Shown in pieces: positions 32,264-43,746 of a stretch of DNA of 64,000 nt. Where the stretch lies: NCBI GenBank assembly GCA_023910605.1, contig JAAVVV010000001.1:1974698-2038697 (forward strand). Reading direction: 5' to 3'. Positions within the stretch are counted from its first letter, which is position 1. Every line of letters starts with the position of its first letter. Made by a program: the position numbers and the translations under genes. The stretch is from Bosea sp. (in: a-proteobacteria) (GTDB lineage Bacteria; Pseudomonadota; Alphaproteobacteria; Rhizobiales; Beijerinckiaceae). The notes beneath the pieces were generated by a model. It did not search any database. It was given only the letters and a program-made list of their open reading frames with translations, and had not been told where the DNA came from.

Positions 32264-33168
32264 GAGACTGTTTGGAAAGTCGGCGATTGGTGTTTCGGTG
32301 GGCTGGCGAATGTGATTCACATTACGGATGTGGACACATGAGAACCGGGGCCGGATGGCCAAGATCGCCAAGAAGACGAAGCGCTATCCCTGCGACCTGA
32401 CGGACGAGGAGTGGGCCCGGATCGCGCCCTTGATGCCCAAACCCGGACGGACGGGACGGCCTCGGGAGACGGACTTCCGCGAGGTGATCAACGCCGTGCG
32501 CTATCTGGTGCGCTCGGGCTGCGGCTGGCGGATGCTGCCTCATCATTTCGGCCATTGGCGAACGGTTTACGGCTGGTTCCGCGAACTGGCGCGGCGCTTC
32601 CTGTTCCAGACCATCCACGATGTCGAGCTGATGCTCGACCGGGAGCGGGTTGGTCGCGAGGCAAGCCCCACGGCGGCGGTGATCGACAGCCAGTCGGTCA
32701 AGGCTCCGCAAGCCAAAACAAGGGGTTACGACGCCAACAAGAAGATACGCGGCCGCAAGCGACATATCGCGGTCGATACCGACGGACGGCTCTTGATGGT
32801 CAATCTGACGACCGCCGACATCTCCGACAGCGCCGGTGCGCAAGCCATCCTCGATGCCATCCGCAAGCGCTGGCCCTGGGTGAAGCATCTCTTCGCCGAC
32901 GCCGCCTACGACCGCCTGACCTTGATGGACAAGGCCGCCTATCTCAACTTCGTCATCGAGATCATCCGGCGCTCCGAGCAGCAGAAGGGCTTCCATGTTC
33001 TGCCCCGGCGCTGGGTCGTCGAGCGGACCTTCGGATGGATGATGCGCTGGCGCCGCCTCGTCCGCGACTATGAAAAACGCATCGACGTCTCAACCGCCAT
33101 GATCCACGTCGCCATGGGCGGCCTTCTTATCCGAAGAAACGCTCATCCCTGACTTTCCAAACGGACTC
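32264..33168 (+). mobile_element. IS5-family insertion sequence, IS1031-like group
   Basis: The element is 905 bp. Its left end GAGACTGTTTGGAAAGTC (32264-32281) and the reverse complement of its right end (33151-33168), GAGTCCGTTTGGAAAGTC, match at 15 of 18 bases. It is flanked by a 3-bp direct repeat TGA (32261-32263 and 33169-33171). GAG ends and a TNA duplication are those of the IS1031 group. It carries one complete transposase gene, so it may still move. Confidence 0.9.
32355..33152 (+). CDS. IS5-family transposase
   Basis: A 265-residue DDE transposase. The N-terminal DUF4096-like part has DLTDEEWARIAPLMPKPGRT. The catalytic triad is visible as VIDSQSVKAP (Asp, near residue 112), HLFADAAYD (Asp, near 181) and VVERTFGWMMRWRRL (Glu, near 220). 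The stop lies just inside the right terminal repeat. An in-frame ATG 27 bases upstream is an alternative start. No frameshift or internal stop is present. Confidence 0.93.
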   Translation: MAKIAKKTKRYPCDLTDEEWARIAPLMPKPGRTGRPRETDFREVINAVRYLVRSGCGWRMLPHHFGHWRTVYGWFRELARRFLFQTIHDVELMLDRERVGREASPTAAVIDSQSVKAPQAKTRGYDANKKIRGRKRHIAVDTDGRLLMVNLTTADISDSAGAQAILDAIRKRWPWVKHLFADAAYDRLTLMDKAAYLNFVIEIIRRSEQQKGFHVLPRRWVVERTFGWMMRWRRLVRDYEKRIDVSTAMIHVAMGGLLIRRNAHP

Positions 33169-33604
33169 TGAATGCCGCTGGTTTAACTGCAGTTGTTGCT
33201 TACATCGGACTAGCAACAAAAGGGAACGTCGCAAGTGCTCAAGCGCTTGGCTACGAGTTTCTCGCATTTACGTTAGGGTTGGCAGCTGCGACCTTGGTTC
33301 CGATGTTATCTTATCTCTCTCAATACTCGTTCACGACTTCTCATTCATCCGAATCTTTTAACTATCAACACCCCTACATTCATGACAATCCCACTTCTAA
33401 GGGATGGGGCGTGACGGGCTATGGGTTTCAGATCGCCGCAATCTTCACGGCGCTCGCCTCATTGGCCCTATTCTGTTTCGGCGTTTGGCGGCTTTGGCTG
33501 ACACTATCCAAGACGCCATTGACCTGATCAAGTGACACAGAACTGCTACACGCAGCTGTTACACATAATTCGAAAACGTCAGAAAAATCAATGGTTTATG
33601 GAAT

Positions 33605-33678
33605 TGGCTGGGGGACTAGGATTCGAACCTAGACAACCAGAGTCAGAGTCTGGGGTCCTACCGTTAGACGATCCCCCA
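33605..33678 (-). tRNA. tRNA-Gln (anticodon CTG), CCA encoded
   Basis: On the minus strand TGGGGGA (from 33678) pairs with TCCCCCA to close the acceptor stem, followed by G and an encoded CCA. The anticodon stem CCAGA/TCTGG encloses the loop CTCTGAC, giving anticodon CTG. The T-arm contains GGTTCGAATCC. The gene has 74 bases including CCA. Its 3' end faces the accessory region at 30.9-33.5 kb, a usual integration side, but I found no second copy of the 3' end as an attachment repeat. Confidence 0.95.
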
Positions 33679-33878
33679 GCAGGGATCAGGCGACATTTGG
33701 CCGCCGTCACGGTCCCGGCGGTGTAATCAACCCACGCCGCACTGACAAGCGAAAAAACCGGCGCGAGGGGCGTGGCCGTCGCTTTTGCCCGATCGCTCGT
33801 GGTGGGGCGCGGCTGCGGGCACGGTATGTGAGCTGCGGCCGTTGGGCAGTAGCACGGCGACGCGAGCGTGGCGCGGCT

Positions 33879-35384
<1,506 letters not shown>

Positions 35385-35532
35385 GGTCGGTTCCTCCCCG
35401 CCGCAGGACTTGAAGGCGCCCGCTTGGCATCACCAAAAGCATGCTTGCCCGGGTAGGTAAGAGGACTTGGTAACGGGATGTCAAATCCTCCAGCCTAACC
35501 ATTGCCGGCCGCCTGGTGGCGCGCTGGGCTTT

Positions 35533-36036
35533 ATGATGTCTGAAATGCCGAAACTGCCGGACCTGATCGTGCTTGTCGCCGAACCTGGCATGCACATGCG
35601 TCGCATCGTGCGCGAGATCCTGCTGCGCGCCGGCATCAAGCGAATCATCGAGGCGACGGACGGGGCGGATGCGCTTGGGCAATTCACGGTGCTTGTGCCG
35701 GACATCGTCATCCTGGAGTGGGACATGCCCATGCTCTCGGGCGAGGATTTCATCCGGCTCGCGCGCAGCAGCCCCGAAACGGCCCAGCGCGACACGCCGA
35801 TCATCGTGACGCTCAGCAACCCCAACAAGGCGATCGTCGATCTGGCGATCAAGCTTGGCATCCAGGACATCCTGTGCAAGCCCTTGTCGCCAAAGGCCCT
35901 GTGCACCCGCATCCATAACGCGATCATCAGGGCGCGCGAGGCCCAGCGCCAGCGCGTCAAGGCCATGCGTCAGCCCTCGCTCACGGCGATCGGGTCGAGG
36001 GCGCCGGGCGACTTGGCAGTTGCGGCCACGGCCTGA
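35533..36036 (+). CDS. single-domain response regulator (receiver)
   Basis: A receiver of about 167 residues with the phospho-acceptor Asp in VILEWDMPMLSGEDF and the conserved Lys in DILCKPLSP. The acidic pair near the N-terminus is reduced to one Glu (VLVAEPGMHMRRIVREILLR). No output domain is attached; a basic tail of about 45 residues follows. The start could be ATG 35533, 35536 or 35545. No kinase gene is adjacent. It may act as a phosphate shuttle or by protein-protein contact. Confidence 0.82.
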   Translation: MMSEMPKLPDLIVLVAEPGMHMRRIVREILLRAGIKRIIEATDGADALGQFTVLVPDIVILEWDMPMLSGEDFIRLARSSPETAQRDTPIIVTLSNPNKAIVDLAIKLGIQDILCKPLSPKALCTRIHNAIIRAREAQRQRVKAMRQPSLTAIGSRAPGDLAVAATA

Positions 36037-36112
36037 TCCGCGTTACGCTTCGCACAAAGTCGGCGATCGCCACCAGGGCTGAGCGCCACAGGCAAGGATT
36101 GAGATTGTGGAG

Positions 36113-37186
36113 ATGGACGACAGGCCTCCGCCTGGCGCGCCGCTGGCGTCCGGGAAGGGGCAGGCGCTCGAGGTGCCTGCTCTTGCGCCTGCGCCCGCTC
36201 TTGCGTCCGAGCTTTATGCCGCCCTCGATCTTGGCACCAACAATTGCCGCCTGCTGATCGCGCAGCCCGCCCTGCATGGCTTTCGCGTGGTGGATGCCTT
36301 CTCACGCATCGTGCGCCTGGGCGAAGGGTTGGCGGCGAATGGCCGCCTCGGTGAGGCCGCCATGGAACGCGCGCTCGAAGCGCTGGCCGCCTGCAGCGCC
36401 AAGATGAAGCTGCGGGGCGTCACCCGCTCGCGCCTTGTCACGACAGAGGCCTGCCGCGCCGCCGGCAACGGTCGCGAGTTCGTGGCCCGCGTCGCGAGCG
36501 AGACGGGCCTGCTGCTCGAAGTTGTGGACCAGCGCACCGAGGCCATGCTGGCAGTGACCGGCTGCGCGGCGCTTGTCTCGCCCGATGCCGATGCGGTGAT
36601 CGTCTTCGACATCGGCGGGGGCTCCACCGAGATCGTCTGGCTTGGCGGGCGTTCGTCGGGTCGCAGCCCGGAGGAACGGATCCAGACATGGGAATCGATT
36701 CCCATGGGCGTGGTCTTGCTGGCCGAGCGCCATGGCGGGGTCGAGGTGGGGCCAGAGCTGTTCGAGTCCATGGTGGCGGAGGCCACCGCTGCGCTCGCGA
36801 AATTCCACAAGCGTGCCCGCCCGGCCATGAGCCGCCGGGGGTTTCATCTGCTCGGCACGTCGGGCACGGTCACCACGGTCGCGGGGCTGCACCTTCGCCT
36901 TGACCGCTATGACCGCCGCAAGGTGGACGGGCTGTGGATGCGTACCGAGGACGTTTCGACCGTGATGGACGAACTGCTGGCCATGGACTTCGAGGCCCGG
37001 GCCGCCAACCCGTGCATCGGGCGCGAGCGCGCCGATCTCGTGCTGGCAGGATGCGCGATCTTCGAGGCCATCCGACGCCTGTTCCCCAGCCCGAAGGTCC
37101 GCATCGCCGATCGCGGCCTGCGCGAGGGCATCCTGCTCAAGATGATGTTCGAAGATGGCGTCTGGCGCCGCAGGCGGAGTTCGTGA
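36113..37186 (+). CDS. ppx: exopolyphosphatase / pppGpp phosphatase family protein
   Basis: A 357-residue Ppx/GppA protein that cleaves polyphosphate or pppGpp. The ASKHA phosphate motifs are clear: ALDLGTNNCRLLIA near residue 37, RLVTTEACRAAGNG near 104 and VIVFDIGGGSTEIVWL near 161. The C-terminal extra domain of long Ppx proteins is absent, so it is the short form. The stop overlaps the GTG start of rlmE (GTGA), a coupling often seen in alphaproteobacteria. Confidence 0.9.
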   Translation: MDDRPPPGAPLASGKGQALEVPALAPAPALASELYAALDLGTNNCRLLIAQPALHGFRVVDAFSRIVRLGEGLAANGRLGEAAMERALEALAACSAKMKLRGVTRSRLVTTEACRAAGNGREFVARVASETGLLLEVVDQRTEAMLAVTGCAALVSPDADAVIVFDIGGGSTEIVWLGGRSSGRSPEERIQTWESIPMGVVLLAERHGGVEVGPELFESMVAEATAALAKFHKRARPAMSRRGFHLLGTSGTVTTVAGLHLRLDRYDRRKVDGLWMRTEDVSTVMDELLAMDFEARAANPCIGRERADLVLAGCAIFEAIRRLFPSPKVRIADRGLREGILLKMMFEDGVWRRRRSS

Positions 37187-37923
37187 GCGGCAAGGGAAGC
37201 AAATCCGCAGGCGGCAACGCAGCCGGTCCCGGCGGCGGCGCGCGCGACATGAAGGTGGAGCTGAAGCGCTCGCGCAAGCTCTCCCATTCGTCCCAGCTCT
37301 GGCTTCGCCGCCAGCTCAACGATCCTTATGTGAAGCGCGCCCGCGAGCAGGGGCTGCGCAGCCGCGCGGCCTTCAAGCTCTCGGAGATGGACGACAAGGC
37401 GCGCTTCCTCAAGCCTGGCCAGCGCCTCGTCGATCTGGGCTGCGCCCCCGGCGGCTGGTGCCAGGTCGCGGCCGGGCGCATCCACCTCCAGGCCGGCAAG
37501 GGCCGCATCGTCGGCATCGACCTTCTCGAAGTCGACCCCATTCCCGGCGTCGACATCATCCAGATGGATTTCATGGACGAGGCCGCGCCCGGCCGCCTGA
37601 AGGAAATGCTGGGTGGCGAGGCCGATGGCGTGATGTCGGACATGGCCGCCAACACCACCGGCCACAAGAAGACCGATCACCTGAAGATCATCGCGCTGGC
37701 CGAGGCCGCGCTCGAATTCGCACGGGAGGTTCTGGCGCCGGGCGGATTCTTCGTCTGCAAGCTGTTCCAGGGTGGCGAAACCGGCACGCTGCTGGGCGAG
37801 CTCAAGCGCGACTTCGCCCTCGTGCGCAATCTCAAGCCCTCGGCCAGCCGCTCCGATTCCTCGGAGATGTATGTGCTGGCGACTGGCTACAGGCGTCCGC
37901 GCGAGGCTGCGGCGGAAGACTGA
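37183..37923 (+). CDS. rlmE: 23S rRNA 2'-O-methyltransferase (U2552), RrmJ/FtsJ
   Basis: A 246-residue Rossmann methyltransferase. It starts at GTG 37183, overlapping the ppx stop. The SAM motif is VDLGCAPGGWCQVAAGRI; the catalytic K-D-K-E set is visible around RRQLNDPYVKRA, VMSDMAANTTG, FVCKLFQGGE and SSEMYVLATG. It methylates U2552 in the ribosomal A loop during 50S assembly. The first 30 residues form a Gly-rich basic extension. Confidence 0.94.
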   Translation: MSGKGSKSAGGNAAGPGGGARDMKVELKRSRKLSHSSQLWLRRQLNDPYVKRAREQGLRSRAAFKLSEMDDKARFLKPGQRLVDLGCAPGGWCQVAAGRIHLQAGKGRIVGIDLLEVDPIPGVDIIQMDFMDEAAPGRLKEMLGGEADGVMSDMAANTTGHKKTDHLKIIALAEAALEFAREVLAPGGFFVCKLFQGGETGTLLGELKRDFALVRNLKPSASRSDSSEMYVLATGYRRPREAAAED

Positions 37924-37929
37924 CCGGCC

Positions 37930-39333
37930 TCAGCGCCGCGCCTGCACCGTCATCGGCATGCCGCCACGCGGCCTGAGCGTGATGCGCTGCTGGGGCTCGG
38001 GCTCCGCGGCGGCAGCGTGGCTGAACCTGAGGCGCTGCGTCAGCACCGTCAGCACGATCATCGCCTCGACCATCGCGAACTGCATGCCGACGCAGATTCG
38101 TGGCCCCGCGCCGAAAGGCAGGAAGGCGTGGCGGTCAATCCGCTCGCGCGCGCCCGGCAGGAAGCGCTCGGGCCGGAAAAGCGCAGGCTGCTCCCAAAGG
38201 CGCTTGTGACGGTGGATGACATAGGGCGGGATGACGACGAGCGCGCCCGCGGGGATCGGCGTGCCGGCGGCCTCGTCCTCGGCGATGGCGCTGCGGGTCA
38301 GCGTCGCAACGGGCGGATAAAGCCGCATCGCCTCCTCGATCACGGCTCGGGTCATGGCCAGCCGCCCGCCATCGAGCGCCGCGGCCACGACATCCTCGCC
38401 CGCAGCATCTGCCTCCCGCTCGACATCGGCCAGGACCTCCGGCGACCTGGAGAGCAGGTAAAGCGACCAGGTCAGCACGTTCGCGGTCGTCTCATGGCCA
38501 GCCCCGATGAAGGTCACGATATTGGCGCCCACCTCGGTTTCGCTGAGCCCGGCGCCGTTTTCGGGGTCGCGCGCCGCGATCAGCGCGCTGAGCAGGTCGT
38601 CCGGCGCGCTCCCGCCCCCGGCGATCTGTTGCGAGCGGGCCGCCACGATCTCCTTCACGGTCCGCTCGAAGAAGTTGATCGAGGGCTGCGCCATGATGCG
38701 CCCGATGCGAGGGATCCACGCCGGCGCGTTCAAGATGTCGAGCGGATCGATCCGCCCTTGCGTCTCGAAATAGCGGGTCAGCGCCGTGCCGAAGGCTTCC
38801 GCGCCGCCCGTGATGACGTTCGAGAACAGGGTCTCGGCGAGCACATCGAAGGTGAGCGTTGTCGTGAACTGCGAAACGTCCAGCACATGGCCTGGCCGCC
38901 GCCGCTCCAGCCTGGCGGCATGGCGCTCCACCGTCGCGCGCATCGCCTCGGCCATCGGCGCCACCCGGCGGGGGGTGAACAGTGGCGCCACTGTCCGGCG
39001 CGCCCGTCGCCAGGCCTCGCCCTCGGCCGTCAGCAGTCCGTCGCCCAGCCCCGGCGACAGCACGCGGAGTTGCAGGTCGTCCTTGCGGTAGTTGGCGACA
39101 TTCTCGACGAGCACATGCCGGATCGCGGCAGGATCGGCGAGGAACACGCCATAGCCGAACAGGCCCGGGCCCGCGATGGAGCGCTCCTCGAAATGCGCGC
39201 GCCGCCAGATCGTCAGCGGATTGCGCCGAAGCGCCAGCAGCAGCTCGATCTGGTTGAGCGGATCGGCATGGGGCTGCGGGGCAGGGGGCCGAAAGGCGCG
39301 CGGCGCAGGTCCGGCCAGCGTTGTGTCGGTCAT
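37930..39333 (-). CDS. cytochrome P450
   Basis: A 467-residue soluble P450. The oxygen-binding I-helix motif GAGHETTANVLTW is near residue 276, the ExxR motif EEAMRLYPPVATL near 335 and the heme Cys motif FLPFGAGPRICVGMQFAMVEA near 408. It has no membrane anchor. The motifs resemble fatty-acid/alkane-type bacterial P450s of broad specificity; the substrate is unknown and no ferredoxin or reductase is adjacent. It is convergent with rlmE with only six bases between stops. Confidence 0.93.
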   Translation of the reverse strand: MTDTTLAGPAPRAFRPPAPQPHADPLNQIELLLALRRNPLTIWRRAHFEERSIAGPGLFGYGVFLADPAAIRHVLVENVANYRKDDLQLRVLSPGLGDGLLTAEGEAWRRARRTVAPLFTPRRVAPMAEAMRATVERHAARLERRRPGHVLDVSQFTTTLTFDVLAETLFSNVITGGAEAFGTALTRYFETQGRIDPLDILNAPAWIPRIGRIMAQPSINFFERTVKEIVAARSQQIAGGGSAPDDLLSALIAARDPENGAGLSETEVGANIVTFIGAGHETTANVLTWSLYLLSRSPEVLADVEREADAAGEDVVAAALDGGRLAMTRAVIEEAMRLYPPVATLTRSAIAEDEAAGTPIPAGALVVIPPYVIHRHKRLWEQPALFRPERFLPGARERIDRHAFLPFGAGPRICVGMQFAMVEAMIVLTVLTQRLRFSHAAAAEPEPQQRITLRPRGGMPMTVQARR

Positions 39334-39548
39334 GACGGGCCCTCAGGCATCGGCTCTCAAGATAGGTTGCTGCCGGAGGCCTTGCCAGACGCAGGATCGC
39401 CACAGCCCGCGCACAGTCCCGCGATCGGTCCCGCGATCAGGGACAAGGGCTGTTCATGCCTGCTCTTTCGACTTTCACTTGCTGTCCATGCGTGATAGCC
39501 GAACTCGTCAACCCCGCAGCGCAGCATGCCGCGACAGTGAAAGGTTGA

Positions 39549-41051
<1,503 letters not shown>

Positions 41052-41131
41052 CGGCGTTGCCCGTGACAGTCTTGTGACGGCATGATGGCGGTGATCGCCG
41101 GTTCGGGCGGTCCTGGTGCGGAGATCAAGTC

Positions 41132-41611
41132 ATGACGACGCGTCGAAATGCCGTGTTGGCGGCTCTTGCCCTGGCCGGCGGGCTTGTTGCCGTTCCGCAA
41201 TCCGCGCAGGCGCAGGCGGCGAGCAGAACTGTCAATCCCTCCGACATTGTCGGCGCCATGAATGCCTATCGCCGCGCCAATGGCCTGCCTGCGGTGCGGG
41301 CTGACGCTCCGGTGATGAACGCGGCGCGCGCGCACGCCTCAGCGATGGCTGGCGCCAATTCGCTCAGCCATGATCTTGGCGGTGATCTTCGTTCCCGGCT
41401 TGCGAGCCATGGCGTGGGCCGCACGACCGCCGTGGAGAACATCGCTTGGGGCGTCAACACCGTTCGGGACGTGATGAGCCTGTGGCAGGCATCACCAGGC
41501 CACAACCAGAATCTGCTGGCTCCGGATGTCAGCCGGTTGGGCATCGGTGCGGCTCCCGGCCCCTCCGGCGTGTACTGGGCCCTGATCATGACAGGCGCGC
41601 CGCGCCGATGA
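41132..41611 (+). CDS. secreted CAP/SCP domain protein
   Basis: A 159-residue protein with a Sec signal peptide ending near QSAQAQA (residue 29) and a CAP domain: MNAYRRANGLPAV, LSHDLGGDLRSRLASHGV, VENIAWG and SPGHNQNLLAPD supply the conserved His, Glu and His of the cavity. It is most like the short bacterial YkwD-type proteins. Its function is not established; secretion to the periplasm or outside is the safe statement. Confidence 0.87.
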   Translation: MTTRRNAVLAALALAGGLVAVPQSAQAQAASRTVNPSDIVGAMNAYRRANGLPAVRADAPVMNAARAHASAMAGANSLSHDLGGDLRSRLASHGVGRTTAVENIAWGVNTVRDVMSLWQASPGHNQNLLAPDVSRLGIGAAPGPSGVYWALIMTGAPRR

Positions 41612-41727
41612 AGCGGACGCCGGCCGCAGGTCACCGAATGATGCCGACCGACGCACGTGCCGCGCGTCGGCTTTCTTCTCAGCGACAAGGCCGCTGCCGC
41701 GCGTGAGCCAGGGCCACGGCAGCCAGA

Positions 41728-41871
41728 TCAGCGGCGGCCCGACTCGAGGTTGGTCTTGGCGTCCACGCGCTTGGCCGGAGGCGGATCGAAGTTCTGCGCG
41801 GTGGACTGGGCGCAGGCGGCCAGCGAGGCGGCAAGCACGGCGGCGGCTGAAAGCTTCAGAATCGATTTCAT
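41728..41871 (-). CDS. very small lipoprotein
   Basis: A 47-residue product: a Lys-containing start MKSILKLSAAAVLAASLAAC gives a signal peptide with an LAAC lipobox, and the mature part after the Cys is only about 27 residues (FDPPPAKRVDAKTNL near the end). It should be lipidated and anchored in the outer or inner membrane. It is convergent with the CAP gene. I recognise no family; it resembles the small entericidin-like or orphan lipoproteins only in general plan. Confidence 0.7.
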   Translation of the reverse strand: MKSILKLSAAAVLAASLAACAQSTAQNFDPPPAKRVDAKTNLESGRR

Positions 41872-42027
41872 GGGTTCACTCCTCGAGAAGGGCGTCGACG
41901 GCGACGCCGAACGGGTCCATAGGCTCTCGTCGTCAGGAGCCGATGTGACACGGTCGGTTGCGTCGCGGCAGATCGTGGCGCAACTGTGTCGCCTTTTCCT
42001 TCACCATGAAAAACTGAACAGATCGCT

Positions 42028-43323
42028 ATGACCCCTGCCGCACGCATTCAGGCCGCCATCGAAGTCCTGACCGATCTGATCGAGCGCAGGCGCCCCGCGC
42101 CCGATGCGCTGAAGGACTGGGGGCTGAGCCATCGCTTCGCCGGATCGAAGGATCGCGCCGCCATAGCCAGCCTCGTCTATGACGCGCTCCGTCGCCGAGC
42201 CTCGTCGGCCTGGCTGATGGGTGGGGAGACGCCGCGCGCCGTGATGGCAGGGGCGCTGCGCCTCCAGCGCGGCATGGAACCGGCCCAGATCGAGCGTCTG
42301 TTCTCCGGCGAACGCCACGCGCCGGCAGCGCTGGAGGACGCAGAGGCCCGGCGCCTCGCCGCCAGCCTCGATGACGCGCCTGCCCACATCCGCGCCGATG
42401 CGCCCGAATGGATCTGGCCCTCGCTGGAGCAGGCCTTCGGCGAGGCCGCCATCGACGAGGTCGCCGCCTTCGCGATGCGCGCGCCGATCGACATCCGCGT
42501 CAACGATCTCAAGACGACCCGCCGCAAGCTGATGGCGGAGCTGGACCATCTCAGGCCGGAGGAAACCCCATATTCGCTCGACGGCCTGCGCTTTCTTCCC
42601 GGTGATGACGGCCGCGGACCATCCCTCCAGACCGAGAAGGCCTTTCTGGATGGGCTCTTCGAGGTGCAGGACGAGGGCTCGCAACTGGCATCGCGCCTCT
42701 CTCTGGCAAGCGCGTCCGATTTCACCGTCGATCTGTGCGCCGGCGCTGGCGGCAAGACGCTGTCGCTTGCAGCCCTCATGGAAAACCGCGGCCAGATCAT
42801 CGCGACCGAGAATGACAGCCGCCGGCTCGCGCCGCTCTATGAGCGTTTGACGCGCTCAGGCGCGCGCAATGTGCAGGTGCGCTCGCCCAAGCTGCGCAAT
42901 GACGACGCTGTGGCCGATCTCGACGGTCTGGCCGATCTCGTCTTCGTCGATGCCCCTTGCACGGGCTCCGGCACCTGGCGGCGCAACCCGGATGCGAAGT
43001 GGCGGCTCCGGCCTGGCGCGCTGGCCGAGCGCATCAAGGAGCAGGCGATCGTGCTCGACCGTGCCGCGCGCCTTGCCAAGAAGGGCGGGCGCATCGCCTA
43101 CATCACCTGCTCGCTGCTGCCCGAGGAGAATGACGATGCGGTGGAAGCCTTCCTCGCGCGCCATTCAGGTTTTGAGGTGATCGAGCCCGGCGCCGTGGCT
43201 GAGAAGGCCGGGCTTGGGGGCCTGGCCTCATTCACCTCGCCCAAGGGCCACGGCCTGCAACTCACCGCGCTGCGCTGCGGCACGGACGGGTTTTACGTGA
43301 GCCTGCTGCGCCGCGCGGGGTGA
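42028..43323 (+). CDS. rsmB: RsmB/NOP family 16S rRNA cytosine-5 methyltransferase
   Basis: A 431-residue protein with an N-terminal NusB-like helical region and a Rossmann methyltransferase core. The SAM loop is VDLCAGAGGKTLSLAAL near residue 236; the two catalytic Cys are in VDAPCTGSGTWRRNPDAKW near 311 and IAYITCSLLPEENDDA near 353. It probably makes m5C in 16S rRNA. Its last 29 codons are repeated in the tandem duplication that starts at 43235, but the gene itself is complete. Confidence 0.9.
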   Translation: MTPAARIQAAIEVLTDLIERRRPAPDALKDWGLSHRFAGSKDRAAIASLVYDALRRRASSAWLMGGETPRAVMAGALRLQRGMEPAQIERLFSGERHAPAALEDAEARRLAASLDDAPAHIRADAPEWIWPSLEQAFGEAAIDEVAAFAMRAPIDIRVNDLKTTRRKLMAELDHLRPEETPYSLDGLRFLPGDDGRGPSLQTEKAFLDGLFEVQDEGSQLASRLSLASASDFTVDLCAGAGGKTLSLAALMENRGQIIATENDSRRLAPLYERLTRSGARNVQVRSPKLRNDDAVADLDGLADLVFVDAPCTGSGTWRRNPDAKWRLRPGALAERIKEQAIVLDRAARLAKKGGRIAYITCSLLPEENDDAVEAFLARHSGFEVIEPGAVAEKAGLGGLASFTSPKGHGLQLTALRCGTDGFYVSLLRRAG

Positions 43324-43329
43324 GGGGCA

Positions 43330-43404
43330 GTCATCGCGAGCGCAGCGAAGCGATCCAGCCTCGGTGCGCCCATTTCTGGATCGCTTCGCTCCGCTCGCGA
43401 TGAC
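43330..43404. terminator. 29-bp inverted repeat, copy 1, downstream of rsmB
   Basis: The arms 43330-43358 and 43376-43404 match at 28 of 29 bases around a 17-base loop. The arm begins GTCATCGCGAGCGCAGCGAA, a form common in intergenic repeats of Hyphomicrobiales. It starts seven bases after the rsmB stop, so it can act as a two-way terminator between convergent genes. Confidence 0.7.
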
Positions 43405-43661
43405 GCCTTCGCCCTCAAGCCAGCTTCAGCAGAACGTGCTTCTTCTTGCCCATCGAGAGCTTGGCGACGCCGTCGGCATTGAAGTCGGCGGCGGAAAGCG
43501 CAGCGCGCTCGTCAAGCACGGCCGCATCGTTGAGCTTCAGCCCGCCGCTCTTGATCTGGCGGCGCGCCTCGCCCAAGGGCCACGGCCTGCAACTCACCGC
43601 GCTGCGCGGCGGCACGGACGGGTTTTACGTGAGCCTGCTGCGCCGCGCGGGGTGAGGGGCA

Positions 43662-43736
43662 GTCATCGCGAGCGCAGCGAAGCGATCCAGCCTCGGTGCG
43701 CCCATTTCTGGATCGCTTCGCTCCGCTCGCGATGAC
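43662..43736. terminator. 29-bp inverted repeat, copy 2, downstream of tyrS
   Basis: This is the duplicate of the inverted repeat at 43330, exactly 332 bases on. It lies 10 bases from the tyrS stop (43747) and would end tyrS transcription on the minus strand. Before the duplication a single repeat would have served both convergent genes. Confidence 0.7.
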
Positions 43737-43746
43737 GCCTTCGCCC

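Larger units (their letters stand above)
32134..33527 (+). pseudogene. small membrane-protein gene interrupted by an IS5-family element
   Basis: Codons from ATG 32134 encode 43 residues (MSDESETKKLAERSW onward) up to 32262. Removing 32264-33171 (the element plus one copy of the TGA target duplication) joins them in frame to 33172-33527, ending in TGA. The restored protein has 161 residues and three hydrophobic segments: TAVVAYIGLA, FLAFTLGLAAATLVPMLSYL, and FQIAAIFTALASLALFCFGV. Base composition is more AT-rich than the neighbours, so the gene was probably acquired. I do not recognise the family. The exact frame restoration indicates a recent insertion. Confidence 0.85.

Noticed and set aside
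33605-33678. tRNA-Gln as a proven attachment site
   Set aside because: No direct repeat of the tRNA 3' end and no integrase gene are visible in the window.
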